Notes: generated by a model from the letters alone, not told the origin. A stretch of 16,071 nucleotides of DNA from Euryarchaeota archaeon UBA439 (GCA_002497245.1 DANB01000029.1:1-16071); one strand, 5' to 3'. Counted from the stretch's first letter, positions 1-7,035 are shown. Made by a program: numbers and translations.

Positions 1-657
1 TTGCTTCGATCTCCCGACCAAGTAATTGAGATGGTTAGAGCTTGTATAAATGCAACAAATGTTCCTATTACTGTGAAGATGCGATTGGGGACTGGTTCTG
101 GACCTAATACTGCCCTAGAAATTACTCAAAGATTGGAAGATGAAGGAGTTGAAAGAGTATGTGTACATGGAAGGACATTGAGACAGAGATATTCAGGTGA
201 AGCTGACTGGAGGCAAATTAAAGAGATAGTAGATTCAGTTGATATTCCTGTAATTGCTAATGGCGATATTATAGATGCTGAAAGTGCATCATCTTGTATG
301 AAAGTTACAGGAGCAGGAGGGCTAATGATAGGTAGGGGTGCTATAGGAAGGCCGATGATCTTCCATGAAATAAAAAGAGACTTAGGATGGTCTGTTGGTA
401 AACCACCTTGGGAAGATGATAATATTGCCTCTTCTCGTTTATGGTGTTGGAATAGATATCTCGAATTGAGTACTGAATTGTATTCTGGCACTAGAAATAA
501 GAATCTCAAACGCCATGCAGTATCATTCACTAAGGGACTTCCTGGGGCGTCCAAAATGAGAGTAGAATTACATTCAATCTCTACTCAAGAAAAAATGGGG
601 AATCGAGTTACACAATATCTAGAAGAATTAACCAAAATCGAGGCTCTATCGATATAA
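1..657 (+). CDS. tRNA-dihydrouridine synthase (Dus family), 5'-truncated
   Basis: This is the C-terminal two thirds of a Dus-type flavoenzyme, which reduces uridine to dihydrouridine in the tRNA D-loop using FMN and NAD(P)H. The visible 218 residues show the family signatures in order: VKMRLG (25-30), whose lysine and arginine line the FMN/RNA site, VHGRT (55-59), VIANGDI (84-90) and the phosphate-binding segment MIGRGAIGRP (109-118). A helical C-terminal part follows, normal for Dus. The family is usually about 310-350 aa, so roughly 100 N-terminal residues, including the catalytic cysteine region, lie left of the window. The TTG at base 1 is therefore an internal leucine codon (the usual LLR-x-P segment), not a start. 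The frame ends at TAA 655-657. The Dus subfamily (A, B, C or archaeal) cannot be decided from this part. Confidence 0.93.
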   Translation: MLRSPDQVIEMVRACINATNVPITVKMRLGTGSGPNTALEITQRLEDEGVERVCVHGRTLRQRYSGEADWRQIKEIVDSVDIPVIANGDIIDAESASSCMKVTGAGGLMIGRGAIGRPMIFHEIKRDLGWSVGKPPWEDDNIASSRLWCWNRYLELSTELYSGTRNKNLKRHAVSFTKGLPGASKMRVELHSISTQEKMGNRVTQYLEELTKIEALSI

Positions 658-711
658 TAATCAATGGTCACTAACCGTAATGACTGTATTCTATTAGTTA
701 CTGGATAATAT

Positions 712-1467
712 GTGGATGACAGTATTTTCATTCTTATTATGCTTGCAGGATTCATTGGAGGATTTGTAGATAGTGCTGTTGGCGGAGGTGGTCTTATTCG
801 GCTACCTGCATTATTGGCAGCAGGCCTTCCTTCTCACGTTGCGCTAGCTACAAACAAATTTGGCTCAACATGGGCTGCTGGTATGTCTAGTGCCCAATAT
901 TGGATGAGTGGTATTGTCCCTAAGAAGGCGGCATCAATTGGCTGGTTGCTAATGTTAATAATGTCAGTTTTCGGAGCACTAGCAGTAACAAAAATTTCAG
1001 CATCTTGGGTAATCAAATTAGTTTTCATTGTTCTTTTAATCATGTTTTTGTATGTATTATTTAGAAAAGAGTTCGGTGTTGAAGAAAATATACGTGAAGA
1101 AAGAGTATTACCTGTGACAATTAGCATGTCTACAGTGTTTGGATTTTATGATGGCTTTCTAGGCCCTGGTACGGGCAATTTTCTAATCGCAGGATATGTT
1201 AAAGAAGTAGGATTCGATATGAAAAGAGCAGCCGCTACATCGAAAATAGTCAATTTTGGAGGTAACTTAGGAGCTTTGTTATTATTTGCATCAATGGACT
1301 TAGTTGACTATTCAGTAGGCATTCCATTTGCCATTGTAAACATAGTTGGGGGATTACTTGGTTCAACTTACGCATTAAAGTATGGGACTCAATTGTTACG
1401 TCCTCTGTTCCTCATTATTTCTTTCTCTTTAATCTCCAAAATTGGATACGATATTTTACTTTCCTAA
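712..1467 (+). CDS. TauE/SafE family membrane permease
   Basis: A 251-aa polytopic membrane protein of the TauE/SafE (DUF81) family. The two internally related halves are visible. Near the N terminus is GGFVDSAVGGGGLIRLPALL (16-35) followed by HVALATNKFGSTWAAG (42-57). In the second half is GFYDGFLGPGTGNFL (144-158) followed by AAATSKIVNFGGNLGALLLF (173-192). This glycine-rich plus N/K pattern is diagnostic of the family. About seven or eight hydrophobic segments fit its usual 240-270 aa length. Members export sulfite, sulfoacetate or other organosulfur anions, but the substrate cannot be read from sequence. The start is GTG at 712. An overlapping ATG at 710 is in a different frame that does not encode the protein. 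It lies 54 bp after the dus gene and 38 bp before the aldo/keto reductase, on the same strand, so it may serve the redox cluster that follows. Confidence 0.9.
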   Translation: MDDSIFILIMLAGFIGGFVDSAVGGGGLIRLPALLAAGLPSHVALATNKFGSTWAAGMSSAQYWMSGIVPKKAASIGWLLMLIMSVFGALAVTKISASWVIKLVFIVLLIMFLYVLFRKEFGVEENIREERVLPVTISMSTVFGFYDGFLGPGTGNFLIAGYVKEVGFDMKRAAATSKIVNFGGNLGALLLFASMDLVDYSVGIPFAIVNIVGGLLGSTYALKYGTQLLRPLFLIISFSLISKIGYDILLS

Positions 1468-1505
1468 ACCAAAATCTTGAAACCAAAGAACCGGGTAAAG
1501 AGACC

Positions 1506-2591
1506 ATGTCAAGTGATAATATGTACTACAGGATGATGGGAAATACTGGTATTCAAGTTTCTGTATTGTCGTATGGTTTTTGGGCAACTTACGGCGTCAA
1601 AGATAGATTACAGGATAATCAAGGAGTTGAAATGGCTAAAGAATGTATGAAAATTGCTAGAAATGCCGGAGTCAACTGTTTCGATCATGCTGAGGCTTAT
1701 GGTAATCCTAATGGTGAAGCGGAGAGAATTTTTGGTATTGCATTATCCGAACTTCAAGAAGAAGATCCCGAAAAATGGCGACGTTCCGAACTTGTTATAA
1801 CAACAAAGATTTTTTGGGGTGGAAACGGAGTCAATGAATCTGGGCTTTCAAGAAAGCACATCATGGAGGGTCTAGATAATTGTTTACAGAGATTACAATT
1901 AGACTATGTTGACATGGTTTTTTGTCATCGTCCAGACCCATTCACACCAACATCTACAGTTGTCCGGGCTATGACCGATGCAGTAAGGAATGGTTGGGCC
2001 ACATCATGGGGTACTTCCGAATGGTCTGCAGCTCAAATTATGGAGGCAATTTGGTTTGCCAAATCAGAAGGCTTGGAACCACCAATGTTCGAACAACCTC
2101 AATACAACATGCTCCATAGACAGAGGTTTGAGCAAGAATATTTTCCACTTTATCAGCCACCATATAATTACGGAACAACGATTTGGTCGCCACTTAGGTC
2201 TGGCTTTTTGACAGGCAAATATAATGACGGAATTCCAGAAGACTCCCGTCCAACTCAGGAAGGATATGAGTGGCTGATTGAAGATCTAGAAATGCGTAAG
2301 AAGAACGGAGAAGTTGAGATTGTCAAACAACTTACAGATTATGCTGCTGACAATTTTAATTGCTCAACTGCTCAACTATCTTTAGCTTGGTGTTTAAAGA
2401 ATTCTAATGTCAGTACAATTCTTCTTGGTGCTACTAAACCGGAACAGATGATTGAAAATCTTGGTTGTATAGAGATAGCCGAGAAGATGAATGAAAAGCA
2501 TATGTCAGAAATTGACACAATTCTTGGCAATAAACCGGATGATTGGATAGGTTATGGTGGAGCTGGCAACCGTCAATTAAGGACATTATAA
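1506..2591 (+). CDS. Aldo/keto reductase, Kv-beta-like subfamily
   Basis: A 361-aa NADPH-dependent aldo/keto reductase with a TIM-barrel fold. The catalytic tetrad is intact: D60 and Y65 in FDHAEAYG, K101 in TTKIFWGG, and H141 in FCHRPDP. The cofactor-binding segments WSPLRSGFLTGKY (227-239) and GATKPEQMIENLG (308-320) are present. The long form, the EAYG-NPNGEAERIFG stretch and the WSPL-SGFLTGKY segment match the potassium-channel-beta-like/YghZ branch of the superfamily, whose members reduce aldehydes and ketones. The physiological substrate is not predictable. ATG at 1506 is used, with ATG at 1521 (M6) possible. No strong Shine-Dalgarno is seen upstream, only a purine-rich GGGTAAAGAG. Its stop codon abuts the SDR start directly, so the two are almost certainly co-transcribed. 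Confidence 0.92.
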   Translation: MSSDNMYYRMMGNTGIQVSVLSYGFWATYGVKDRLQDNQGVEMAKECMKIARNAGVNCFDHAEAYGNPNGEAERIFGIALSELQEEDPEKWRRSELVITTKIFWGGNGVNESGLSRKHIMEGLDNCLQRLQLDYVDMVFCHRPDPFTPTSTVVRAMTDAVRNGWATSWGTSEWSAAQIMEAIWFAKSEGLEPPMFEQPQYNMLHRQRFEQEYFPLYQPPYNYGTTIWSPLRSGFLTGKYNDGIPEDSRPTQEGYEWLIEDLEMRKKNGEVEIVKQLTDYAADNFNCSTAQLSLAWCLKNSNVSTILLGATKPEQMIENLGCIEIAEKMNEKHMSEIDTILGNKPDDWIGYGGAGNRQLRTL

Positions 2592-3368
2592 TTGAGTGAT
2601 TTTATGGAAACCGGACTTGCGAGCAAGGTGGTTCTAGTTACCGGTGGTGCTGGAGGAATAGGTGAAGAGATTTGCAAAGCCTTTGCATCTGAGGGCTCCA
2701 AAGTCATAGTTCATTATCATAGTTCTTCAGAAAATGCAGCAAAGATTGCTGATGAAATTCAAGGTTTTTCTATTAAAGCGGATTTAACAAAATTATCTGA
2801 AACAAAATTAATGTTTGAAAAAATTATCGAAAAATATGGCCAAATAGATGTTTGTATTGCAAATGCTGGTTATTATCCACCAGAACCTTTACCATTATGG
2901 GATATAGATTCAGAGCGATGGAAAAAAACAATTTCTTCTAATTTAGATGTTTCAGTTAACACTGCTCGTAGTTTTCTAAAACATGCTTCTAAGAATAAAA
3001 GTGGTTCGATTGTTTTTATTGGTTCAACTGCAGGAATCTATGGAGAATCTGGTCATTCTGATTATGCAGCAGCAAAGGGAGCGATTACTTCTGGTTTGCT
3101 TATGTCATTGAAGAACGATGTTTCTAATTTTGGTAATATTAGGGTTAACGCTGTCTCACCTGGTTGGACAGTAACTCCTAAGAAACTGGAAAATGGTATC
3201 GATAAAGAATTGATCGATAAGGCTACTGCCACTATGTCTCTCAAAAAATTAGCAACACCACAGGATGTGGCAAATACAGTTGTCTCCATTTCATCAGATT
3301 ATATTTCTGGCCATATCACTGGACAAGTTATCGAGGTTGCTGGTGGAATGGAAGGACGAATAGTCTAG
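2592..3368 (+). CDS. Short-chain dehydrogenase/reductase (FabG-like SDR)
   Basis: A classical SDR of 258 aa with all key residues. The Rossmann glycine motif is TGGAGGIG (17-24) and the adenine-side motif is NAG (91-93). Catalytic residues are N117, S145 (IGSTAG), and Y158 and K162 in DYAAAKGA. SPGW (189-192) and the C-terminal GQVIEVAGGM (244-253) follow. SDRs of this type interconvert a ketone and a secondary alcohol with NAD(P)H; FabG itself reduces 3-oxoacyl-ACP, but this one sits in a redox cluster rather than with fatty-acid synthesis genes. The start is ambiguous. TTG at 2592 directly abuts the preceding stop and has AAGGA 8 nt upstream, while ATG at 2604 would leave a conventional 7-residue lead-in to the first beta strand. 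The downstream ene-reductase starts 2 bp after the stop. Confidence 0.92.
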   Translation: MSDFMETGLASKVVLVTGGAGGIGEEICKAFASEGSKVIVHYHSSSENAAKIADEIQGFSIKADLTKLSETKLMFEKIIEKYGQIDVCIANAGYYPPEPLPLWDIDSERWKKTISSNLDVSVNTARSFLKHASKNKSGSIVFIGSTAGIYGESGHSDYAAAKGAITSGLLMSLKNDVSNFGNIRVNAVSPGWTVTPKKLENGIDKELIDKATATMSLKKLATPQDVANTVVSISSDYISGHITGQVIEVAGGMEGRIV

Positions 3369-3370
3369 GG

Positions 3371-4489
3371 TTGAATAATTCAAGAGTTGAGAAAATGCGG
3401 CCTAAAGATAGTTTTGTACTACCTAGAACGGGTATTATTTTGAAAAATCGGACAGTTTTAGCTGCAATGACTAACAAACAGAGTTATGAAAATGGAGTTC
3501 TATCTGAAGAAGAGAAGAAATGGTTAATTCGACGTGCTAAGGGAGATTTTGCGATTACTACGACTGCAGCAACAAACGTTACAGAAACTGGACGTGGTTG
3601 GAATGGAGAAATGGGTGTTTGGGGGGATCATCATATCCCTGGATTGACCGACTTAGCAAATGGTCTGAGGCAATCAGGAACAATTAGTCTCGCTCAATTA
3701 TTCCATGGTGGTATGCGGGCTCCAAAGAGTATCAATGGAGTACAACCTGTTTCTGCGAGTGTCAATACTGAGCCAGGTATGGATGGCATCTACACCAAGG
3801 CCTTAGAACATAATGAAATTAAAGAAATGATTAATTCATTTGCAGATGCCGCAGTTAGGTGTGAGAAATCAGGATTTGATGGAGTAGAATTACATGGTGC
3901 ACATTCTTATTTGATTTGTCAATTTTTAGGTAAAATGACCAATCGTCGAGATGATGAATGGGGTGGTGATTTAGAAGGAAGAAGTAAATTTCTGAGAGAG
4001 ATCATCAAATTAATACGAGAAAGAACAAATCCAAATTTCTTAATTGCTGTACGTATTTCTCCAATTATTGAAAAGGCAGGAATTTTTCTTGAAGACAGTC
4101 TTGAATTAGCTAAAATTCTATCTAAATTGGAGATAGATATGTTACATATTTCATGTTGGGATGTCTTTCAGAAAATAGAATCAGATTCCCAGAATAGAAG
4201 TTTGACTAAGTTATTCAGAGGTGTGATTCCTGATTCATTACCATTGATATCTACAGGAGCGGTTTGGACAGCAAAAGACGCGAAATATGTTTTTGATGAA
4301 GGTGCTGATTTAGTTGGTGTTGCTAGAGTTGGAATAGCTCATCCAGATTGGCCAAAGTATATTTCAGATATCTCATACTCTCCTCAGAGGCCCCCATTTT
4401 CTGTTTCTCATCTTCTTGAGATGGACCTTAGTCCTGTTTTTGTCGATTATATGATGGCCTGGAAAGGCTTTGTTATCGGCGGAAAATGA
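3371..4489 (+). CDS. Old Yellow Enzyme family NADH:flavin oxidoreductase
   Basis: A 372-aa FMN-dependent ene-reductase-type protein. The family signatures are clear: KNRTVLAAMT (25-34), LAQLFHGG (108-114) with the isoalloxazine-contacting glutamine, GFDGVELHGAHSYLI (168-182) carrying the paired histidines H175 and H178 that bind the substrate carbonyl and Y180 as the likely proton donor, TNRRDDEWGG (190-199), and the FMN-phosphate segment TGAVWTAKDA to VGVARVGIAHPDWP (295-328). Position 34 is threonine, as in classical OYE/PETN reductase, rather than the cysteine of YqjM-type enzymes. There is no C-terminal iron-sulfur/FAD extension of the 2,4-dienoyl-CoA reductase type. The expected reaction is reduction of an activated C=C bond. 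The start may be TTG 3371 or ATG 3395 (M9); the latter fits family alignments. It ends 3 bp from the convergent regulator. Confidence 0.9.
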   Translation: MNNSRVEKMRPKDSFVLPRTGIILKNRTVLAAMTNKQSYENGVLSEEEKKWLIRRAKGDFAITTTAATNVTETGRGWNGEMGVWGDHHIPGLTDLANGLRQSGTISLAQLFHGGMRAPKSINGVQPVSASVNTEPGMDGIYTKALEHNEIKEMINSFADAAVRCEKSGFDGVELHGAHSYLICQFLGKMTNRRDDEWGGDLEGRSKFLREIIKLIRERTNPNFLIAVRISPIIEKAGIFLEDSLELAKILSKLEIDMLHISCWDVFQKIESDSQNRSLTKLFRGVIPDSLPLISTGAVWTAKDAKYVFDEGADLVGVARVGIAHPDWPKYISDISYSPQRPPFSVSHLLEMDLSPVFVDYMMAWKGFVIGGK

Positions 4490-4492
4490 TTA

Positions 4493-5575
4493 CTATTTTA
4501 GAGACTCATCTATTCTCTTAGCGACTGTAATTAGTCTACGAATTGTTCTATCTAAACGATTCAATACTCTTTCTCTAACCTCATCTCCATCTTTTCCTGC
4601 AATTCTGAATCCATATGGCATTCTCCCCCCTAGTGTATTTAACAATAATTTCTGATTTTCAATTTCAACATCTTCAAGCATTTTTTGTATCTTTTCAATA
4701 CTCAGATTTTTTTTCTTAATCCCTGCAATGATTTTTTTTGTTATTTCAGAATCCAATCTTCCCAAACCACCTCTAGTGACTAACCATTCTTCCCCTCTGG
4801 CATCATATTGTCTCATCAATCCAAGATACACATCCTGTGCAATTCTATCTGGCATTGCGACACGTTCAATAATACTCATTTCCAATAATCTTTCTAGTAC
4901 TCTCTGGACTCTTGATCTTGTTTCCTCCATTCTTTCTGCTAGCACTAGTAGAGTAATTGCTCTATGACTTTGCGATAATTCGATTGTTATTTTTTTCGCT
5001 AAATCATCATCTGATTTCCCTCTTTCACCATTTAAACCTAAATCTTCTACTAGTGAATCAATCCTATCTTTACCATCAATAGTAGCACTCGGTTCTGCAA
5101 TTTTAATCTTAAATCTCCTTTCCTCATCCTCTGCTTCAGTCAACATTCTTTCTTCTGAATAAACAATTAGATCTGATAACTCTGAAAGACGAATATCAAG
5201 AATTTTCCTTGCCTGCACTCCCAGTAATTCCACTGCATTAGTCATTGAACCTCCTCTTAATACATGTATATGCCATCTTCCTTTGAGTTCGGATGATACC
5301 AGTCCAGATTCTCTTAGCCTCAGCATCTGATTATGCATCGCAGTTTGTGACAATCCACAAGTATCTCCTAATTCTTTTGTATTCCATCCACGAAGTGGCT
5401 CTATCAACAGTGATCCAGTAAACATTCTATGTAGTGCACTAGGTTCATCATTAATATTCCAAGATTCAGATTTCCTTCTAACTAGAGAAAGTGAATCAAT
5501 TAACCATTCTAGAAGAACTTGAGTGTCTTTACTACCAGTAGGCATTGGTTGTTCTACCAACCTTAATCTGAACAT
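4493..5575 (-). CDS. Two-winged-helix transcription regulator, 360 aa
   Basis: A predicted DNA-binding regulator of a family I cannot name. Residues about 47-108 look like a winged helix-turn-helix: a helix-rich start, then TKELGDTCGLSQTAMHNQML as the HTH core, LRESGLVSSEL leading to the wing, and a WHIHVL strand. A second region, about 193-250, has the same rhythm (ITLLVLAERMEETRSRVQRV, then LLEMSIIERV). The segments between and after (120-160 and 275-360) are highly charged and helical, possibly coiled-coil dimerisation parts. There is no signal peptide, membrane segment or metal-binding cysteine cluster. The gene is transcribed towards the redox cluster and ends 3 bp from the ene-reductase stop. 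The first of three regulators in a row on this strand, it is a plausible controller of the neighbouring redox genes, but this is positional inference only. Confidence 0.75.
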   Translation of the reverse strand: MFRLRLVEQPMPTGSKDTQVLLEWLIDSLSLVRRKSESWNINDEPSALHRMFTGSLLIEPLRGWNTKELGDTCGLSQTAMHNQMLRLRESGLVSSELKGRWHIHVLRGGSMTNAVELLGVQARKILDIRLSELSDLIVYSEERMLTEAEDEERRFKIKIAEPSATIDGKDRIDSLVEDLGLNGERGKSDDDLAKKITIELSQSHRAITLLVLAERMEETRSRVQRVLERLLEMSIIERVAMPDRIAQDVYLGLMRQYDARGEEWLVTRGGLGRLDSEITKKIIAGIKKKNLSIEKIQKMLEDVEIENQKLLLNTLGGRMPYGFRIAGKDGDEVRERVLNRLDRTIRRLITVAKRIDESLK

Positions 5576-5639
5576 ACAACCTTATGCGATAATTCAGAGT
5601 GTAAGAGCATTCTGCTAAACTCTCTATAATTTGGGCGAA

Positions 5640-6302
5640 TCAAGCATACTCTGCTCTCAAGTCGAGCCAATTATATTCAATCCTCGAACTCTTTAGTCCA
5701 GACAAATGATCTGCTAATGTCAAGCTATTGAGTGAAACAATTCCTCTATTTCTAAGAACACAAATAGCGGAATGGACTGCAGAGCGAGATCTCCCCAAGT
5801 CTCTTGCTAATTGTGCTTGACTTTCAGGAATACAAGATACTGCAAGTTTTACAACAATCGACTTTTGTAGATTTGATAGTCCTACTGGCAACATTGCCGC
5901 AGCTCTTTTTTCATCTCTAACGCCTGTTCCTAATAATATCTCTATTTGAGCAGGTGCGCCTGCATAATAACAGGTTCTTCCGTTAACAGGAATAATTGTT
6001 ACAGTTTTTTCATTTACTAAAACATCTAAGTGATGTCTCAAAGTTCCGTTTGCTGCATTCATTCTTCTTTGTAGTTCACGAAAATGTAGCCCTGGAGATT
6101 TTTCTAGAGTGGTCAAAATCTTTGCACGTACAGGATGCTCCCAAGGGTGCTCACTTGGTGAAGATATTGTTCCTTCGGCAATTGGAGGAATTAATGCCGG
6201 CATTAAACTTGTAATACCGATTGTAGCCCCTCCCAGAGCAATAATGCCATCAACGGCCCAAGAACGCCTACTGCGCCACTGTTGGAGTAAAGCCATAACC
6301 AT
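5640..6302 (-). CDS. Membrane-tethered tandem winged-helix regulator
   Basis: A 220-aa protein with a basic N terminus (MVMALLQQWRSRRS), one hydrophobic stretch at about 16-41 able to span the membrane, and two winged-helix domains. The first (about 55-115) reads HPVRAKILTTLEKSPGLHFR, then LQRRMNAANGTLRHHLDVLV and a TCYYAG wing strand; this is the ArsR/MarR-like pattern common in archaeal regulators. The second (about 140-190) reads GLSNLQKSIVVKLA, then LARDLGRSRSAVHSAI and LRNRGIVSL. The arrangement suggests a one-component regulator held at the membrane with its DNA-binding domains in the cytoplasm. Start choice: ATG 6300-6302, or ATG 6294-6296 two codons later. It ends 64 bp before the next regulator's start and begins 63 bp after the HxlR-family gene ends; a 12-bp-arm inverted repeat lies in that gap. 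The target is unknown. Confidence 0.78.
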   Translation of the reverse strand: MVMALLQQWRSRRSWAVDGIIALGGATIGITSLMPALIPPIAEGTISSPSEHPWEHPVRAKILTTLEKSPGLHFRELQRRMNAANGTLRHHLDVLVNEKTVTIIPVNGRTCYYAGAPAQIEILLGTGVRDEKRAAAMLPVGLSNLQKSIVVKLAVSCIPESQAQLARDLGRSRSAVHSAICVLRNRGIVSLNSLTLADHLSGLKSSRIEYNWLDLRAEYA

Positions 6303-6337
6303 TTTCTGACGAACTAGTCTTTGAAAGAATCGGTCAT

Positions 6338-6369
6338 TTGAGTCGATAACGCATCATTTATCGAATCAA
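6338..6369. repeat. Imperfect inverted repeat, 12-bp arms
   Basis: TTGAGTCGATAA (6338-6349) and TTATCGAATCAA (6358-6369) are inverted copies matching at 11 of 12 positions around an 8-nt spacer. The repeat lies just upstream of the membrane-tethered regulator (centre about 51 bp before its ATG) and overlaps the stop codon of the HxlR-family gene at 6366-6368. It may be an operator for the downstream regulator or an RNA hairpin at the end of the HxlR transcript; no T-run follows it, so an intrinsic terminator is not supported. Confidence 0.5.
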
Positions 6370-6833
6370 TCTTCTGAAACGACCATATCATTGTGTATTT
6401 TCATATATGCAACTAATGGCCCTAATAATCTCCCACAATTTCTTCCATGAGTAGTTAATCTGTAAATTACACGAATCGGAGGACCATCCTCAACAACTCT
6501 TTCAACCAACCCATTTTCTTGACAAGATCTCAATTTATCAGATAATGTTCTACTTGAAATACCTCTTAATAAGGACCTTAATTCATTGAATCTTTTGTCA
6601 CCAGCTATGTATAGAGCTGATAGGATTTCAGTTGTCCATCTAGAACTGAACATACTGAAAGAGGCCACAGCAGCATCTACCTCCCATTCCATATTTTCAT
6701 CTCCTTCTTCATAGTACGATTGGAAAATCTGTCTAATATCTCTCCCATTATCTTGCACTTGATCTAAGGCAGAATTAATCTTTTTCCAGTCTTTATTTGA
6801 AACTTTCATCCGTGTTTGAGTCATAATTAACAA
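6366..6833 (-). CDS. HxlR-family winged-helix transcription regulator
   Basis: A 155-aa regulator whose residues about 54-150 match the HxlR winged-helix family. The pattern runs SMFSSRWTTEILSALY, then RFNELRSLLRGISSRTLSDK (recognition helix), LRSCQENGLVERVVEDGPP and the wing VIYRLTTHGR, with a C-terminal dimerisation helix. Bacterial homologues usually have about 100-130 aa; the extra roughly 50 N-terminal residues are charged and helical. The canonical effector-sensing cysteine near the domain start (as in HypR/YodB) is absent: the sequence there is VASFSMFSSRW. ATG at 6831-6833 is favoured because a TATA-like box on the minus strand (6855-6863) is centred about 26 nt upstream, which fits leaderless transcription; ATG 6822-6824 is an alternative. 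The divergent micro-operon and the AGTGTA boxes between them are the likely targets, including autoregulation. Confidence 0.87.
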   Translation of the reverse strand: MLIMTQTRMKVSNKDWKKINSALDQVQDNGRDIRQIFQSYYEEGDENMEWEVDAAVASFSMFSSRWTTEILSALYIAGDKRFNELRSLLRGISSRTLSDKLRSCQENGLVERVVEDGPPIRVIYRLTTHGRNCGRLLGPLVAYMKIHNDMVVSED

Positions 6834-6854
6834 ATGTTCCCAACAGCATCTAGT

Positions 6855-6863
6855 GTATAAAAT
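6855..6863 (-). promoter_or_regulatory. TATA-like box for the HxlR-family gene
   Basis: Read on the minus strand the sequence is ATTTTATAC, preceded by purine-rich AAGGTGC that could serve as a BRE. Its centre is about 26 nt upstream of ATG 6833, the archaeal spacing for a transcript starting at or next to the start codon. Confidence 0.5.
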
Positions 6864-6898
6864 GCACCTTAGTGTATCCTCAAATACTTTCTAATTGA

Positions 6899-6907
6899 TA
6901 TATTAAA
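6899..6907 (+). promoter_or_regulatory. TATA-like box for the micro-operon
   Basis: TATATTAAA in an AT-rich context (ATTGATATATTAAAGG). A start about 25-27 nt downstream would fall near 6928, in the centre of the AGTGT/ACACT palindrome, and leave a leader of about 30 nt that includes the Shine-Dalgarno at 6944-6950. Confidence 0.5.
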
Positions 6908-6943
6908 GGGCATTCGCTCAGTGTGAAAACTACACTAAGATGC

Positions 6944-6950
6944 AGGAGGA
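6944..6950 (+). promoter_or_regulatory. Shine-Dalgarno of first microgene
   Basis: AGGAGGA with 7 nt to ATG 6958. It is one of the strongest ribosome-binding sites in the window and the main evidence that the 25-codon frame is a real gene. Confidence 0.7.
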
Positions 6951-6957
6951 AACTAAT

Positions 6958-7035
6958 ATGGATAAATGGTTAGAATTATGGTTAGATGAAACAATGAAAG
7001 AAACAGAAATGGATAATAAGGAGGCAAATTTATGA
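6958..7035 (+). CDS. Microprotein gene 1 (25 aa)
   Basis: A 25-codon frame beginning MDKWLELWLDETMKETEMD and ending TGA 7033-7035. It has a strong AGGAGGA Shine-Dalgarno 7 nt upstream and a TATA-like box and putative operator further upstream. The N-terminal half (DKWLELWLDETMK) would form an amphipathic helix with two tryptophans on the hydrophobic side; the rest is acidic. There is no membrane span, cysteine or recognisable family. The stop overlaps the start of the second microgene (ATGA), giving translational coupling. Function unknown. It could be a small regulator or partner peptide for the second protein, or a coupling leader that controls translation of microgene 2. It is unlike the shadow frames in the window because expression signals precede it. 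Confidence 0.55.
   Translation: MDKWLELWLDETMKETEMDNKEANL
7018..7024 (+). promoter_or_regulatory. Shine-Dalgarno of second microgene
   Basis: AAGGAGG with 7 nt to ATG 7032, lying inside the last codons of microgene 1 (the AAG GAG codons). Its strength and spacing argue for real translation of the 35-codon frame. Confidence 0.7.

Larger units (their letters stand above)
6851..6939. promoter_or_regulatory. AGTGTA-box array between hxlR-type gene and micro-operon
   Basis: This intergenic stretch holds an exact 8-bp direct repeat TAGTGTAT at 6851-6858 and 6870-6877. It also holds CTTAGTGTA (6868-6876), whose exact 9-bp inverted copy TACACTAAG lies at 6931-6939, and the short palindrome AGTGT-7nt-ACACT at 6920-6936. 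The first box overlaps the TATA-like box of the HxlR-family gene. The palindrome is centred at 6928, about 26 nt after the TATA-like box of the rightward micro-operon, so it should straddle that transcription start. This is what an autoregulated divergent operator looks like. Binding by the adjacent HxlR protein is inference. Confidence 0.6.

Noticed and set aside
1..3. TTG at the first base read as the start of the Dus gene
   Set aside because: The residues there match the interior of Dus proteins and the N-terminal catalytic region is missing, so the gene is cut by the window edge.
126..554. 142-codon open frame on the minus strand opposite the dus gene
   Set aside because: The plus-strand frame encodes clear Dus motifs; the antisense frame has no start signals or recognisable domain and is a shadow of it.
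658..711. Possible tRNA or small RNA in the short gaps, including this one
   Set aside because: All gaps other than 6834-7151 are below 100 bp and none shows a T-loop, cloverleaf pairing or a stable long hairpin apart from the inverted repeat reported.
4728..4967. 79-codon plus-strand frame opposite the 360-aa regulator
   Set aside because: The product is low-complexity Ser/Leu-rich, typical of an antisense shadow, with no expression signal.
5598..5605. AGTGTAAG upstream of the 360-aa regulator, resembling the AGTGTA boxes
   Set aside because: It is a single unpaired 6-base match in AT-rich DNA with no second half-site, too weak to call.
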